Shown: positions 1-10,703, counted from the stretch's first letter. The stretch: DNA of 26,746 nucleotides from DASTPP01 sp035762175 (GCA_035762175.1 DASTPP010000277.1:1-26746); one strand, 5' to 3'. Program-made: numbers and translations. The notes: generated by a model from the letters alone, not told the origin.

Positions 1-1
1 C

Positions 2-1441
2 GTCACCCAGGTCTTCGACGTCGAAGACGACCCCGAGTACGGCATCGTGATCGTCTTCGAGCTGCTCGAGGGCGAGAGCCTGCTCGAGCGCCTGCGCCGC
101 ACCGGGCCGATGACGCCGACCACGCTGCACCCGGTGGTCTCGCAGATCTTGCACGGGCTCGCCGCCGCGCACGCGGTCGGCGTCATTCACCGCGATCTGA
201 AGCCCTCGAACGTGTTCCTCGAGCGGCGCCCCGACGGCACCTCGCGGGTGAAAATTCTCGACTTTGGCATCTCCAAGCTGCCGAAGGGCATGACCAAGAA
301 CACCCTGACCGAGCCCGGGCAGAGCCTCGGCTCGTTCATGTTCATGCCGCCCGAGCAGATCCACGGCGCGGGCCGGGTCGACGCGCGCGCCGACCTCTAC
401 GCCGTCGGCACCCTGGCCTTCCAGGCGCTCACCGGGCACCTGCCCTTCGACTCGACCAACATCGTCGAGCTCGTCCGGCTCAAGTCGTCGACCAACCCCC
501 GCTCGCTCGCGCAGGTGCTCGGCCGGCCGGTCCAACCCGAGCTCGAGGCCTGGCTCGCGCGCGCCCTCTCGCGCGACGTCAACACCCGCTTCCAGTCCGC
601 CCAAGAGGCGGCGCTCGCCTGGGCGCAGCTCGCGCCCCACCCCTCGACGGCGCCCCCGCCCATGCCGGCCGCCGAGGCCACCAACATACCCCGCTCCGAC
701 CCGACGTCGGCCGCGCCGCGCTCGCGGCCGCCGCCGCTGCCCCAGCACGCCTCGTCGCCCTCCATTCAGGCCCACGCGCTGCCGCCCGCCGCCGCCTGGG
801 GCGCGCCGAACGCCGGCAGCGCCTCGGCCACGCCCACGCCCTACCCGGGCGCCGGCTACGGGCCAGCCCCCGCGCCCCAGGGCCCGCCGCCGCTCAACCA
901 GGCCGGGACGCCCCCCCTGAGCCCGGCCGCCCCGCCAGACCCCTTCGGCGCGAACGCGGGCGCGCCCCCCTTCTTTCCGAACCAGGCGGCCCCCCCCGGC
1001 TTCCCCGCCAACGCGAGCCCCACCCCCTTCAACCCCGGCGCGGGCGCCGCCCCCTTCAACCCCGGCGCGGGCCCCGCGCCCTTCTTCAACCACGCCGCCC
1101 AGCCCCCCTTCGGCGGCGCGAGCCCCGCGCCCTTTCCGCCGCCCGCCCCGGGCGCGAACGCGGTGCCGCCGCCGCTCCCGAGCGGCTTCGCCGGCTCGCC
1201 CCCTCAGGCGCCCGGCCCCGGCTACGCGCCCTACGCCCTCGCGCCGGGCCTCTCGCCCCCGACCGCCCCGCCGCCCGGCTGGTCGCAGCCCTCGCCCTAC
1301 GGCACGCCCTACGGCGCCCCGCCGCTCGCGCGCCGGCCCTCAGGGGGCTCGCCGCCCGTCTGGGCCTACGGGCTCGTCGCCGTGCTGATCGTCGTCGCCG
1401 TGCTCGTGCTGATGGCCGTCGTGTACGTGCGCTTCGGCTGA
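2..1441 (+). CDS. Ser/Thr protein kinase, C-terminal part with Pro/Ala-rich tail and TM anchor (5' truncated)
   Basis: The reading frame is open from base 2, so the start and the kinase N-lobe (glycine loop, catalytic Lys) lie outside the window; the GTG at 47 is only an internal codon. Visible kinase motifs are the catalytic loop VIHRDLKPSN, the DFG motif in ILDFGISK and an APE-like MPPEQ, followed by the rest of the C-lobe to about codon 210. Then come about 220 residues rich in Pro, Ala and Gly with short near-repeats, and a C-terminal hydrophobic segment (about 20 residues ending VVYVRFG). This is a Hanks-type (PknB-like) kinase anchored at its C-terminus, so the kinase domain should face the cytoplasm. 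No PASTA or other sensor domain follows the membrane segment, which leaves only a few residues outside. It converges with the MoxR gene across a strong hairpin. The substrate cannot be told from sequence. Confidence 0.93.
   Translation, partial: VTQVFDVEDDPEYGIVIVFELLEGESLLERLRRTGPMTPTTLHPVVSQILHGLAAAHAVGVIHRDLKPSNVFLERRPDGTSRVKILDFGISKLPKGMTKNTLTEPGQSLGSFMFMPPEQIHGAGRVDARADLYAVGTLAFQALTGHLPFDSTNIVELVRLKSSTNPRSLAQVLGRPVQPELEAWLARALSRDVNTRFQSAQEAALAWAQLAPHPSTAPPPMPAAEATNIPRSDPTSAAPRSRPPPLPQHASSPSIQAHALPPAAAWGAPNAGSASATPTPYPGAGYGPAPAPQGPPPLNQAGTPPLSPAAPPDPFGANAGAPPFFPNQAAPPGFPANASPTPFNPGAGAAPFNPGAGPAPFFNHAAQPPFGGASPAPFPPPAPGANAVPPPLPSGFAGSPPQAPGPGYAPYALAPGLSPPTAPPPGWSQPSPYGTPYGAPPLARRPSGGSPPVWAYGLVAVLIVVAVLVLMAVVYVRFG
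1025..1078 (+). repeat. 27-bp in-frame tandem repeat (9-residue PFNPGAGxA) in the kinase linker
   Basis: Two adjacent 27-bp copies encode PFNPGAGAA and PFNPGAGPA, with a degenerate third copy starting PFFN. The unit is a multiple of three, so a copy-number change would lengthen the proline-rich linker without a frameshift. Confidence 0.8.
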
Positions 1442-1519
1442 CGCGCGCCCCTGCGACAGGCGGCGGGCGCGGCGCCTTGCCCGGCGTTGCCCCCGACGGC
1501 AGAGGGGGGGGCGAACCGC

Positions 1520-1559
1520 GCGGCGGGCCGCCTAGGCTGAAGCCTGGGCGGCCCGCCGC
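1520..1559. terminator. Long GC hairpin between convergent genes (probable bidirectional terminator)
   Basis: An inverted repeat pairs 1520-1538 with 1541-1559 around a 2-nt centre; it has 19 pairs, one of them G.U when read on the plus strand. It lies between the stop of the kinase at 1441 and the stop of the convergent MoxR gene at 1565. There is no T-run, which is usual for termini in very GC-rich genomes, so intrinsic termination is inferred. Confidence 0.6.
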
Positions 1560-1564
1560 CGCGG

Positions 1565-2410
1565 TCAGCGCTTCAGGCGGCCGCCCGAGCGGGACTCGGC
1601 GAGCGCAGCATAGTCTTGCTCTTTCTTGAGCAGCACGCCGACGAAGGGCAGGGGCAGCTCGCGCTTGAGGCGATCGGTGCCGACGCCGCTGCGGAAGAGC
1701 ACCGCGAGCCAGTCGATGAGCTCGCTCGTGCTCGGCTTCTTGCGCAGCTTGGGCGTCGCGCGAAGCTCGTAGAAGGCGACGACGGCCTGGTCGACGAGGG
1801 CCTGGTCGATCGAGGGGTGGTGCACGCGCACGATGCGCTGCATTCGCTCGGGCGTCGGGAAGTCGAGGAAGTGAAAGACGCAGCGGCGCAGGAAGGCGTC
1901 GGGCAGCTCTTTCTCGTTGTTGCTGGTGATGATGACGACGGGGCGCTGGCCGGCGACGACCTCGTCGCCCGTCTCGGGGATGACGAAGCGCATGCGATCG
2001 AGCTCGTGGAGCAGATCGTTCGGGAACTCGATATCGGCCTTATCGACCTCGTCGATGAGCAGGACGACGCGGCGCGGCGCGGCGAAGGCGCGCCCGAGGG
2101 GGCCGTGCTTGATGTAGTGGCGCACGTCGCGGACGTTGCCCTCGCCGAAGCGCGCGTCGTAGAGACGCTGCACCGTGTCGTAGACGTAGAGGCCGTCTTG
2201 GGCGCGGGTGGTCGACTTGACGGGCCAGTGGATCAGCTCGGTCTCGAGCGACTCGGCGATGGCCTGGGCGAGCAGGGTCTTGCCGGTGCCGGGCTCGCCC
2301 TTGACGAGCAGGGGGCGTTCGAGCGCGAGCGCGCAGTTGACGGCGGCCTCGAGGGCCTCGTCGGTCAGATAGCTCGCGGTGCCGCGAAAGTGGAAGAAGG
2401 ACTCGGCCAC
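1565..2410 (-). CDS. MoxR-family AAA+ ATPase
   Basis: The 281-residue protein is close to the usual length for short MoxR ATPases. Walker A is GEPGTGKT (about residues 38-45), Walker B is VVLLIDE (115-121), and the sensor-1/arginine-finger region is ITSNNEKELPDAFLRR (161-176). The C-terminal AAA lid contains the LRKKPSTSELIDWL segment typical of the family. MoxR proteins act as chaperone-like ATPases, usually with a von Willebrand factor A partner encoded beside them. No vWA gene is visible next to this one. The GTG start at 2410 has an AGAGG ribosome-binding sequence a few bases upstream. The gene is divergent from astA, with a perfect 14-bp palindrome between them. The partner and substrate are unknown. 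It lies over 14 kb from the HEAT/SWIM operon, so membership of that system is not implied. Confidence 0.93.
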   Translation of the reverse strand: MAESFFHFRGTASYLTDEALEAAVNCALALERPLLVKGEPGTGKTLLAQAIAESLETELIHWPVKSTTRAQDGLYVYDTVQRLYDARFGEGNVRDVRHYIKHGPLGRAFAAPRRVVLLIDEVDKADIEFPNDLLHELDRMRFVIPETGDEVVAGQRPVVIITSNNEKELPDAFLRRCVFHFLDFPTPERMQRIVRVHHPSIDQALVDQAVVAFYELRATPKLRKKPSTSELIDWLAVLFRSGVGTDRLKRELPLPFVGVLLKKEQDYAALAESRSGGRLKR

Positions 2411-2420
2411 CCCGCGCCTC

Positions 2421-2434
2421 TAGCACATGTGCTA
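2421..2434. promoter_or_regulatory. Perfect 14-bp palindrome in the moxR/astA divergent intergenic region
   Basis: TAGCACATGTGCTA is its own reverse complement. It lies 11 bases upstream of the MoxR GTG and 45 bases upstream of the chosen astA ATG, a position suited to a dimeric repressor or activator. No second copy was noticed. A regulatory role is inferred. Confidence 0.4.
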
Positions 2435-2478
2435 CGAGGGTGCTTGCCCCCCCTTGGGGGCGGGGGGCCGGGCTGACG

Positions 2479-3507
2479 ATGACCCTGCGTTACGAGATCC
2501 GGGCCGCGCTGCCGACCGACGAAGACCAGCTGCTCGAGGTGGCCCACCACCTCGACACGGTCAACCTGCCCGACGACCGGGGCGCCATCCGCGAGATCTT
2601 GGCGACGAGCCTGGGCAGCTTCACGGGCACGATCGAAGACCTGCGGCGGCGCGAGTACGTGTTCGTGCTGCGCGACCTCGAGGCGAACCGGGTCATCGGC
2701 ACGTCGATGATCATCGCGCAGCTCGGGCGGCGCGACGCGCCCTACATCTACTTCGACGTCATCGAAGAAGAGCGCTACTCGGCGAGCCTCGACAAGCACT
2801 TTCAGCACACCGTCTTGCGCATCGGCTATTCGTACAACGGGCCCACCGAGATCGGCGGGCTCATCTTGCTGCCCGACTACCGCCGGGTGCCCGAGCGGCT
2901 CGGGCAGTTCTTGAGCTACGTACGCTTCCTCTACATCGCCGCGCACCGGGCGCTCTTCCGCGACGAGGTGCTGGCCGAGCTCTTGCCGCCGCTCGAGCCC
3001 GACGGCACCTCCCACCTGTGGGAGGCGCTCGGCCGCAAGTTCACCGACATGACGTACGGCGAGGCCGACGTCCTGTCGAAGAAGAACAAAGAGTTCATCA
3101 AGCAGCTCTTCCCCGAGGGCGCCATCTACGTCTCGCTGCTCGACCCGCAGGCGCAGGGCGTCATCGGCAAGGTGGGGGCGCAGACCAAGGGCGTCGAGAA
3201 GCTCTTGCGCCGCATCGGCTTCCGCTACGCGCACCGGGTCGACCCCTTCGACGGCGGCCCGCACTTTTACGCGCCCACCGAAGAGGTCACGCTGGTGCAG
3301 CGGACCCGGCGGGCCCCCGCCGCGGTCTCGCCGGACGTCCGGTCGAAGGGCCTGGTCGCGGTCGAGGCCGAGGGCCCGCCCTTCTTCCGGGCCGTGCTCG
3401 GCCGCTTCGAGCACGCCCCCTCGGGCGCCTGCCTCGTCGCGCCCGAGGTGGCCGAGCAGCTCGGCGTGCGCGAGGGGCAGGCCGTGGTCACGCTGCCGCT
3501 CGACTGA
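2479..3507 (+). CDS. astA: Arginine N-succinyltransferase
   Basis: The 342-residue product matches the AstA family in length and along its sequence: N-terminal YEIRAALPTDEDQL, YVFVLRDLE, FLSYVRFLYIAAHRALF, FIKQLFPEGAIYVSLL, and a C-terminal FRYAHRVDPFDGGPHF block (family signature FDGGP). AstA transfers succinate from succinyl-CoA to the alpha-amino group of arginine, the first step of the ammonia-producing AST arginine catabolic pathway. It is a cytoplasmic enzyme. The ATG at 2479 is preferred because homology begins at once; an in-frame GTG at 2440 would add 13 unconvincing residues. No other ast gene (astB, C, D or E) is in the window, so this copy is isolated here. Some AstA-like proteins prefer ornithine, and sequence alone does not settle the substrate. 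Confidence 0.9.
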   Translation: MTLRYEIRAALPTDEDQLLEVAHHLDTVNLPDDRGAIREILATSLGSFTGTIEDLRRREYVFVLRDLEANRVIGTSMIIAQLGRRDAPYIYFDVIEEERYSASLDKHFQHTVLRIGYSYNGPTEIGGLILLPDYRRVPERLGQFLSYVRFLYIAAHRALFRDEVLAELLPPLEPDGTSHLWEALGRKFTDMTYGEADVLSKKNKEFIKQLFPEGAIYVSLLDPQAQGVIGKVGAQTKGVEKLLRRIGFRYAHRVDPFDGGPHFYAPTEEVTLVQRTRRAPAAVSPDVRSKGLVAVEAEGPPFFRAVLGRFEHAPSGACLVAPEVAEQLGVREGQAVVTLPLD

Positions 3508-3530
3508 GCGGGGCGCGACCGCGCGGGGGC

Positions 3531-3552
3531 CCCGGGCGGCGCGAGGCCCGGG
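3531..3552. terminator. Inverted repeat between convergent astA and MDR genes
   Basis: CCCGGGC at 3531-3537 pairs with GCCCGGG at 3546-3552 around an 8-nt loop. The hairpin is flanked by a 16-bp direct repeat, GCGACCGCGCGGGGGC, at 3515-3530 and 3552-3567. It lies in the 60-bp gap between the two convergent stop codons. It could act as a terminator in either direction; there is no T-run. Confidence 0.45.
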
Positions 3553-3567
3553 CGACCGCGCGGGGGC

Positions 3568-4587
3568 TCAGGGCGGCGCGACGCGCAGGGCGATCTTGCC
3601 GAAGTGCGCGCCCTCGCGCATGGCCTCGAAGGCCTCGCGCGCCCGCTCGAGCGGGTAGACGCGGTCGACGACGGGCTCGAGCCGGTGCGAAGCGATGGCG
3701 CGGTTCATCGCCTCGAAGCCCTGGCGGTGGCCGACGAAGATGCCCTGCACGCGCACGTTGTTCATCAGCACGCGCGTCAGGTTGACCGGGCTCTCGCCGC
3801 CCGAGAGCACGCCGATGAGCGCCACCTGGCCGCCCGGCCGCACCGAGCGCAGCGACTCGTCGAAGGTGCCGGCGCCGCCGACCTCGACCACGAGGTCGGC
3901 GCCCCGCCCGCCGGTCGCCGCCCGCACCGCCTTCGACCACGCGGGCTCTTTCTTGTAGTTGACGAGGTGCCTCGCCCCGAGCGCGCGCGCCCGCTCGAGC
4001 TTCTCGTCGCTGCTCGAGGTGACGACGACCTCGGCGCCGAGCAGGGCGGCGAACTGCAGCGCGAAGACCGAGACGCCGCCGGTGCCGAGCACGACGACGA
4101 CGTCGCCGGCCTTGACCCCGCCGGAGGTGACGAGCGCGCTCCACGCGGTCAGGGCGGCGCAGGGCAGCGTCGCGGCCTGCTCGTCGCTCAGGTGCGCGGG
4201 CGGCTCGACGAGCCCCTCTTCGTCGACGACCATCTCGTCGGCGAGCGCGCCGTCGAGCGGGCCGCCGAGCGTCGAGGCGGCGGCCTCGGGGCCGGGGTCG
4301 CCCGCGAGCCAGCGCTGCGAGAAGGTCGGGCAGACGCGCTGGCCGGGCTTGACGCGGGTGACGCCGGGGCCGACCTCGACGACCTCGCCGACGCCGTCGG
4401 AGCAGGGCACGAGCGGCAGGCGCTGGCGCGGGTTATAGCGCCCCTCGACCATCATCAGGTCGCGGTAGTTGAGCGACGCGGCGCGCACGCGCAGCCGCAC
4501 TTGGCGGGGGCCGGGCGAGGGGGCGGGCCGCTCGCGCAGGGCGAGGCGCTCGAGGCCGAAGGCGTTTTCGATCTGAACGACGCGCAT
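3568..4587 (-). CDS. NAD(P)-dependent MDR-superfamily oxidoreductase (quinone reductase/alcohol dehydrogenase-like)
   Basis: The protein has 339 residues from ATG 4587. It shows an N-terminal GroES-like catalytic domain (RAASLNYRDLMMVEGRYN, then PCSDGVGEVVEVG) and a Rossmann nucleotide-binding fold with the GTGGVSVFALQFAALLGAEVV motif, then LVVEVGGAG and the C-terminal HFGKIALRV. The usual catalytic zinc ligands of classical alcohol dehydrogenases are not evident, which favours the zinc-free quinone-oxidoreductase side of the family. The physiological substrate cannot be assigned. Its frame continues without a stop from the upstream sigma-54 activator, so it is either the C-terminal part of a 981-residue fusion or a separate gene starting at this methionine. 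The separate gene is preferred because homology begins exactly at MRVVQIENAFG. Confidence 0.88.
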   Translation of the reverse strand: MRVVQIENAFGLERLALRERPAPSPGPRQVRLRVRAASLNYRDLMMVEGRYNPRQRLPLVPCSDGVGEVVEVGPGVTRVKPGQRVCPTFSQRWLAGDPGPEAAASTLGGPLDGALADEMVVDEEGLVEPPAHLSDEQAATLPCAALTAWSALVTSGGVKAGDVVVVLGTGGVSVFALQFAALLGAEVVVTSSSDEKLERARALGARHLVNYKKEPAWSKAVRAATGGRGADLVVEVGGAGTFDESLRSVRPGGQVALIGVLSGGESPVNLTRVLMNNVRVQGIFVGHRQGFEAMNRAIASHRLEPVVDRVYPLERAREAFEAMREGAHFGKIALRVAPP

Positions 4588-6513
<1,926 letters not shown>

Positions 6514-6544
6514 GGGCCGATGCTAACGAAGGGGCCCTGCCGTT

Positions 6545-8005
6545 TCAAGGGCGCTGCCCCCGCGAAACACGCCCCGAAAGGCCCTTCGCAGCCGAACGTA
6601 AGCGCCGCCCGAGCTCGCCCTCGGCCGTACCGGACGCCTTCGCCTTCGCCGGGTGCCCCGGCGCGCGCGCGGGCGGCGACGCCTCGGGCGCCCCGGCCGG
6701 CGCGCACGAGGGGGCCGGCTCGGGCCGCGCGACCGCGAGGGGCGGCACGGCGCGGGCGAAGGGCGGGGCCGGCTCGCCGACCGAGACCGAGGTCGGCGCG
6801 ATCGCCGCCGCCGCGCCCGCCGACGACGCCATGCCGCGCCGCCAGCCGCCCCACCACGCCAGGCCCAGGCCCGCGACGAGCAGCGCGCCGAGCGCCGCCC
6901 GCCGCGCCGCCGTCGGCTCGCGCGAGCCGCCCGCCCGCTGCACGAAGGCGCCGACCGAGAAGCCCCCGTCGAACGAGGGGTTGGCGGCGAAGGGGTGCGA
7001 CGACGAGGCGAGCGCCCCGCGCGCCGTCGGCGGCGAGTACGAGCGCTCGATCGCCTCGGCCACCTTGGCCCGCTCGGCGAGCGCGTCGCCGGCGAGCTCT
7101 TCGACCCAGCGCGCGACGCGGTGCAGGGGCGCGACGTCGACGGCCGCCTCGATGAGCTGCGCCATCTCGCGCGCGGTCGCCGGGCGCGCCTCGGGCTCGG
7201 TCTGCAGCCCCGACAAGATCACCGCCTCGAAGGCCGCCGGCAGGTCGGGCCGGTAGCGGCTCGGCGGCTCGACCCGCCCCGACAGGATCTTGTCGAGCAC
7301 CGCCCCTTGCGTCTTGCCGTGGTAGAGCCGCCGCAAGGTCAGCGCCTCCCAGAGGCAGACCGCCGCCGCGTACACGTCGCTGCGACGGTCGACGTCGCCC
7401 TTCTGAACCTGCTCGGGCGAGGCGTACGCGAGCTTGCCCTTGAGCAGCCCCGCCCGCGTGACGACGCACTGGTGCGCCGCCTTCGCCACGCCGAAGTCGA
7501 GCACCCGCGCGACCCCGTCGACGCCCACCATCACGTTGTGCGGGCTCAGGTCGCGGTGCACCACCCCGAGCGGCTGGCCGTCGAGCCCGCGCGCCTCGTG
7601 CGCCGCGTGCAGCCCCGACAGGATGCCGACCCCGAGCGCCGCCACCACGTCGACCGGCACCGCGCGCCCGAGCTCGCCCGCCCGGCGCAACAGGCGCATC
7701 AGCGTCTCGCCGTGCACGTACTCCATCACGAGGCCGATCTCGTTGCCCTCCGACACCACGTCGAGCGTCGAGACGACGTTCAGGTGCCGCACCCGCGCCG
7801 CCAGCCGCGCCTCGTCGAGGAACATCGCCGCGAACTCGGGGTCGGTCGCGTACTCGGGCGACAGGCGCTTGATCGCCACCACGCGGCCGAACTCGCGCGA
7901 GCCGCCCGCGCGGCCGAAATGCACCCGCGCCATGCCCCCGCGAGCGATCTCGCCGAACACCAAGCAGGGGCCGAGCGGCCGAGGTTCGGGCAGCACAATC
8001 GCCAT
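6545..8005 (-). CDS. Transmembrane Ser/Thr protein kinase
   Basis: The protein has 486 residues from ATG 8005; a TTG two codons upstream is less likely. All kinase landmarks are present: glycine loop GEIARGGMARVHFG (18-31), catalytic Lys46 in VAIK, HRDLSPHN (150-157), DFG (170-172) and ASPEQ (195-199). HRDLSPHN, with Ser in place of the common Lys, is frequent in myxobacterial kinases. A single membrane segment (about 369-388) is followed by an Ala/Pro-rich C-terminal stretch of about 100 residues. By topology the kinase domain is cytoplasmic and the tail extracytoplasmic. The gene lies just upstream of the FHA/sigma-54 activator on the same strand with a 31-bp gap. This suggests a kinase-to-FHA signalling pair, although phosphorylation is not shown. 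A promoter with good spacing lies upstream. Confidence 0.94.
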   Translation of the reverse strand: MAIVLPEPRPLGPCLVFGEIARGGMARVHFGRAGGSREFGRVVAIKRLSPEYATDPEFAAMFLDEARLAARVRHLNVVSTLDVVSEGNEIGLVMEYVHGETLMRLLRRAGELGRAVPVDVVAALGVGILSGLHAAHEARGLDGQPLGVVHRDLSPHNVMVGVDGVARVLDFGVAKAAHQCVVTRAGLLKGKLAYASPEQVQKGDVDRRSDVYAAAVCLWEALTLRRLYHGKTQGAVLDKILSGRVEPPSRYRPDLPAAFEAVILSGLQTEPEARPATAREMAQLIEAAVDVAPLHRVARWVEELAGDALAERAKVAEAIERSYSPPTARGALASSSHPFAANPSFDGGFSVGAFVQRAGGSREPTAARRAALGALLVAGLGLAWWGGWRRGMASSAGAAAAIAPTSVSVGEPAPPFARAVPPLAVARPEPAPSCAPAGAPEASPPARAPGHPAKAKASGTAEGELGRRLRSAAKGLSGRVSRGQRP

Positions 8006-8032
8006 AAACAATAGCCCACGCTTAAGTAGCGC

Positions 8033-8061
8033 ATTCTAACGGAAGGTTTGTGCTCGGACAA
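8033..8061 (-). promoter_or_regulatory. Sigma-70-like promoter for the kinase/activator operon
   Basis: On the minus strand TTGTCC (8061-8056) is followed after exactly 17 bases by TAGAAT (8038-8033), matching 4/6 and 5/6 of the TTGACA/TATAAT consensus in a GC-rich background. The expected start near 8026 leaves a leader of only about 20 nt before ATG 8005. No strong Shine-Dalgarno sequence is visible. Confidence 0.55.
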
Positions 8062-8726
8062 CTCTCGCCCCCTACCCGACCTTCGCGTTTTCGCCCCCTG
8101 CACCGCCCACATGTGTGCGCCCCGAAGGGGGGGCCAGCCGAACCGCAAACGTAAGCCAGAGCTGTCCGGCAGAACAAGCGGGAACCCTTACCATCAAAAT
8201 AATTAAGCTACCGCCGACCCGGACGCCGGCCACGCCCGAGGCGCCCCCGACCCCTCGTGGCCCGGCGCATGACGCGCCCCCGAAAGGCAAAAACCGCCGC
8301 GCCTTACCGACGAAAGACAACAGCATCGATTCAACCCCGAGCGCTCGAGAGACAGAACGCCCGTTCGACCCCGAACGACCCGAAGCAAGGTTTTTGTTAG
8401 TTCTCTGGCGCGCGCGGCCGATGCACCCGGCGAAACCCGGCACGCGTAGTTCATTGTTCGAGACGAGCCCCTGGCCCTCGGCCCCCCCGTGACCCGAGCG
8501 GGCTTTTTCGATCACTGTTTTTCGTTTCTCGCCCCCGCCCGCCTGAGATCGGCCCGGGGCCCACGTCCGTCGTCACAGATTTGTCCGTCCGGGCCACTCC
8601 CCCAAACAGGAACCTCCGGACCGCACCCCTGTCGCTGTTCCGCCCCTCGCGTCGTGTCGAGCACGCCTACCTTTCGGGCGAGGTAGGCCCCCGAGCCCTC
8701 CCCCACCCTGACGAAGGCACCGAAGC
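8062..8726. other. Long intergenic region without a convincing gene
   Basis: About 665 bp separate the divergent kinase and cytochrome lipoprotein genes. Short open frames are present on both strands, but their composition (Arg/Pro/Ser-rich, no domain) is that of chance frames in GC-rich DNA. There is an AT-rich island at about 8190-8212 containing AAAATAATTAAG, and a T-rich patch near 8503-8527. The region may hold promoter elements for the plus-strand genes or a small RNA; none can be assigned. Confidence 0.5.
8665..8688 (+). promoter_or_regulatory. Leader hairpin upstream of the cytochrome lipoprotein
   Basis: GCCTACC (8665-8671) and GGTAGGC (8682-8688) form a 7-bp stem with a 10-nt loop, ending 38 bp before ATG 8727. 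It could be an operator or a leader RNA hairpin; the role is not known. Confidence 0.35.
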
Positions 8727-10703
8727 ATGACAGCCTCCCCGAAGACGCTCCTTTCTCTGTTTCTTGGGCTCGGCCTGCTCGCCAGTTGCGGCGGCTCACC
8801 GAAGGCGGCGCGCACGGCGTCGGCCACGGCGAGCCCGCCCTCGCCCCCGGGGGTGGTCGGGCAGTGCGGCCGCTCGGCGCCGGGGGTCGGGGCGGCGCGC
8901 TACGGCACGAGCCGGAGCGGGTCGAGCGTGGCGCTCGCCCTCGCGCCCGGGGCGGGGCCCGAAGAGGGGCGCGTGCTCGCGTACGTGGCCGACTCGGACG
9001 ACGGGGCGCTCTACACGGTCGACGTCTCGAGCGGCAAGACGCTCGCGCGCACGAAGCTGCGGGGGCAGCCCGAGCAGCTCCTGGTGCTGGCCGACGGCCG
9101 GGTGGCCGCGGCGCTGCGCGACAAGAACGCGGTCGAGGTGCTCGAGCCGGGCGCGCGCCCCGAGCTCGGGCTGAGCCCCCGCTGTCTCGCGGCCGTGCCG
9201 AGCGAGCCGGTGGGGCTCGCGGCGACGCCCGACGACAAGACGCTGCTCGTGACGAGCGGCTGGGGGCGGGCGCTGACGGCGCTCGACGGCGCGTCGCTGG
9301 CGGCGGGGCGCTCGGTCGAGCTGCCGCGCGAGCCGCGGTCGGTGGTCGCGAGCGACGACGGCAAGCTCGCGTACGTGGCGCACGTGGTCGGGGCGCAGAT
9401 GTCGGTGGTCGACCTCGACGACCCCGCGGCCGAGGCGAGGCAGGTCGATCTGCGGGCGGGCGAGCGCTCGGGCGCGGCCTCGAGCGCCCGGCGCGCCGAC
9501 AAGCCGCGCGAGGGCTGCCAGGGCTTCGCGCTGGCCAAGTCGTCGGACGGCGCCCGCGTCTTCGCCCCGATGGCGCTCGTCGACCCGGGCGAGCCGGCGC
9601 GCGCGAGCGGCGGCTACGGCAACCCGAACGCGCCGCTGCCGCCCGAAGTGAGCGCGGTCGCGGTGGTCGACGCGCAGGCCGAGCGCTCGCTGACCAAGGC
9701 GCTCTTCGCCCCCTCGGGCTTCGGGAAGGCGCGCTTTCTGCGCCACCAGCCCAAGGGCGATTGCATCTTGCCCCGGGCGGCGGCCTACCACGACGGCTCG
9801 CTCTACGTGACGTGCTTCGGCATCGACGCCCTCGTCGAGTACGACGGCAAGGCCGTCGACCCGTCGCGCTTCGAGCGGCGGCGCTGGGCGGTCGGGGGCG
9901 GGCCGACGGGCGTCGCGCTCGACGGGGCCGCGGGCCGCGCGGTGGTCTGGTCGCAGTTCGACCACGTCGTGAGCGTCGTGCCGCTGAACGGCGGCGACGA
10001 GCCGCAGACCAGCTTCGTCGGCGACCCCGGGGGCCGCCCCGACCTCGACTACGAGTTCGCGCTCGGGCGAGAGCTCTTTCACCGCAGCGGCGACAGCCGC
10101 ATCAGCCAGGACGGGCGCGCCTGCGCGAGCTGCCACCCCAACGGGCGCGAGGACGCCATCACCTGGGCGACGCCCGACGGCCCGCGCCAGACCCCGATGC
10201 TCGCCGGCCGCCTCGACGTGACCGCCCCCTACAGCTGGTCGGGGCAGCACGCCACGGTGCCCGAGCACGTGCACGCCACCTTCCAGCGCCTGGGCGGCAC
10301 CGGGCTCGACGAAGCCTCGCTCGGCGCCCTGCTCACGTACATCAGCCGCATGCCCGCGCCCCCGCCCGCCGCGCCCCCGCCCTCGCGCCGCGCGCTCGTC
10401 GAGCGCGGCCGCGAGGTGTTCGCCTCGTCGGAGGCCGCCTGCGTCGGCTGCCACGGCGACCCCGACCGCGCCTCGACCGACCGCGAGCGCCACGACGTGG
10501 GCAGCTTCGTCCAGGGCGACACCCAGCGCGCCTTCGACACGCCCTCGCTGCGCTTTCTGAGCGGCACCGCGCCCTACTTTCACGACGGGCGCTACGCGAC
10601 GCTCGACGCGCTGCTCGACGCGACCGACTCGACCATGGGGCACACCGCGCACCTCAGCAAGCGCGACCGCCGGGCCCTCGCCGCCTATTTGGAGACGCTG
10701 TGA
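8727..10703 (+). CDS. Lipoprotein with YVTN-like beta-propeller and di-haem cytochrome c peroxidase/MauG-like domain
   Basis: The protein has 658 residues. The N-terminus is a lipoprotein signal (LFLGLGLLASC, lipidated Cys21). Residues of about 60-440 carry beta-propeller repeats of the YVTN type (VLAYVADSDDGALYTVDVSSG, KLAYVAHVVG). The C-terminal third has two haem c sites, CASCH (466-470) and CVGCH (572-576), with the APYSWSGQH and GTAPYFHDGRYATLDALL segments common in the di-haem cytochrome c peroxidase/MauG group. It should be anchored to an envelope membrane and carry two covalent haems, acting in electron transfer or peroxide/oxidative chemistry; the substrate is unknown. The next gene overlaps its stop as GTGA, so the two are probably translationally coupled. 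Confidence 0.88.
   Translation: MTASPKTLLSLFLGLGLLASCGGSPKAARTASATASPPSPPGVVGQCGRSAPGVGAARYGTSRSGSSVALALAPGAGPEEGRVLAYVADSDDGALYTVDVSSGKTLARTKLRGQPEQLLVLADGRVAAALRDKNAVEVLEPGARPELGLSPRCLAAVPSEPVGLAATPDDKTLLVTSGWGRALTALDGASLAAGRSVELPREPRSVVASDDGKLAYVAHVVGAQMSVVDLDDPAAEARQVDLRAGERSGAASSARRADKPREGCQGFALAKSSDGARVFAPMALVDPGEPARASGGYGNPNAPLPPEVSAVAVVDAQAERSLTKALFAPSGFGKARFLRHQPKGDCILPRAAAYHDGSLYVTCFGIDALVEYDGKAVDPSRFERRRWAVGGGPTGVALDGAAGRAVVWSQFDHVVSVVPLNGGDEPQTSFVGDPGGRPDLDYEFALGRELFHRSGDSRISQDGRACASCHPNGREDAITWATPDGPRQTPMLAGRLDVTAPYSWSGQHATVPEHVHATFQRLGGTGLDEASLGALLTYISRMPAPPPAAPPPSRRALVERGREVFASSEAACVGCHGDPDRASTDRERHDVGSFVQGDTQRAFDTPSLRFLSGTAPYFHDGRYATLDALLDATDSTMGHTAHLSKRDRRALAAYLETL

Noticed and set aside
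8115..8492. A 125-codon plus-strand open frame in the intergenic region
   Set aside because: No ribosome site, no domain, and a Pro/Arg/Ser composition typical of chance frames.
8491..8509. Intrinsic terminator CCCGAGCGGG followed by T-run
   Set aside because: The stem is only 3-4 bp with almost no loop, and no gene reads into it on that strand.
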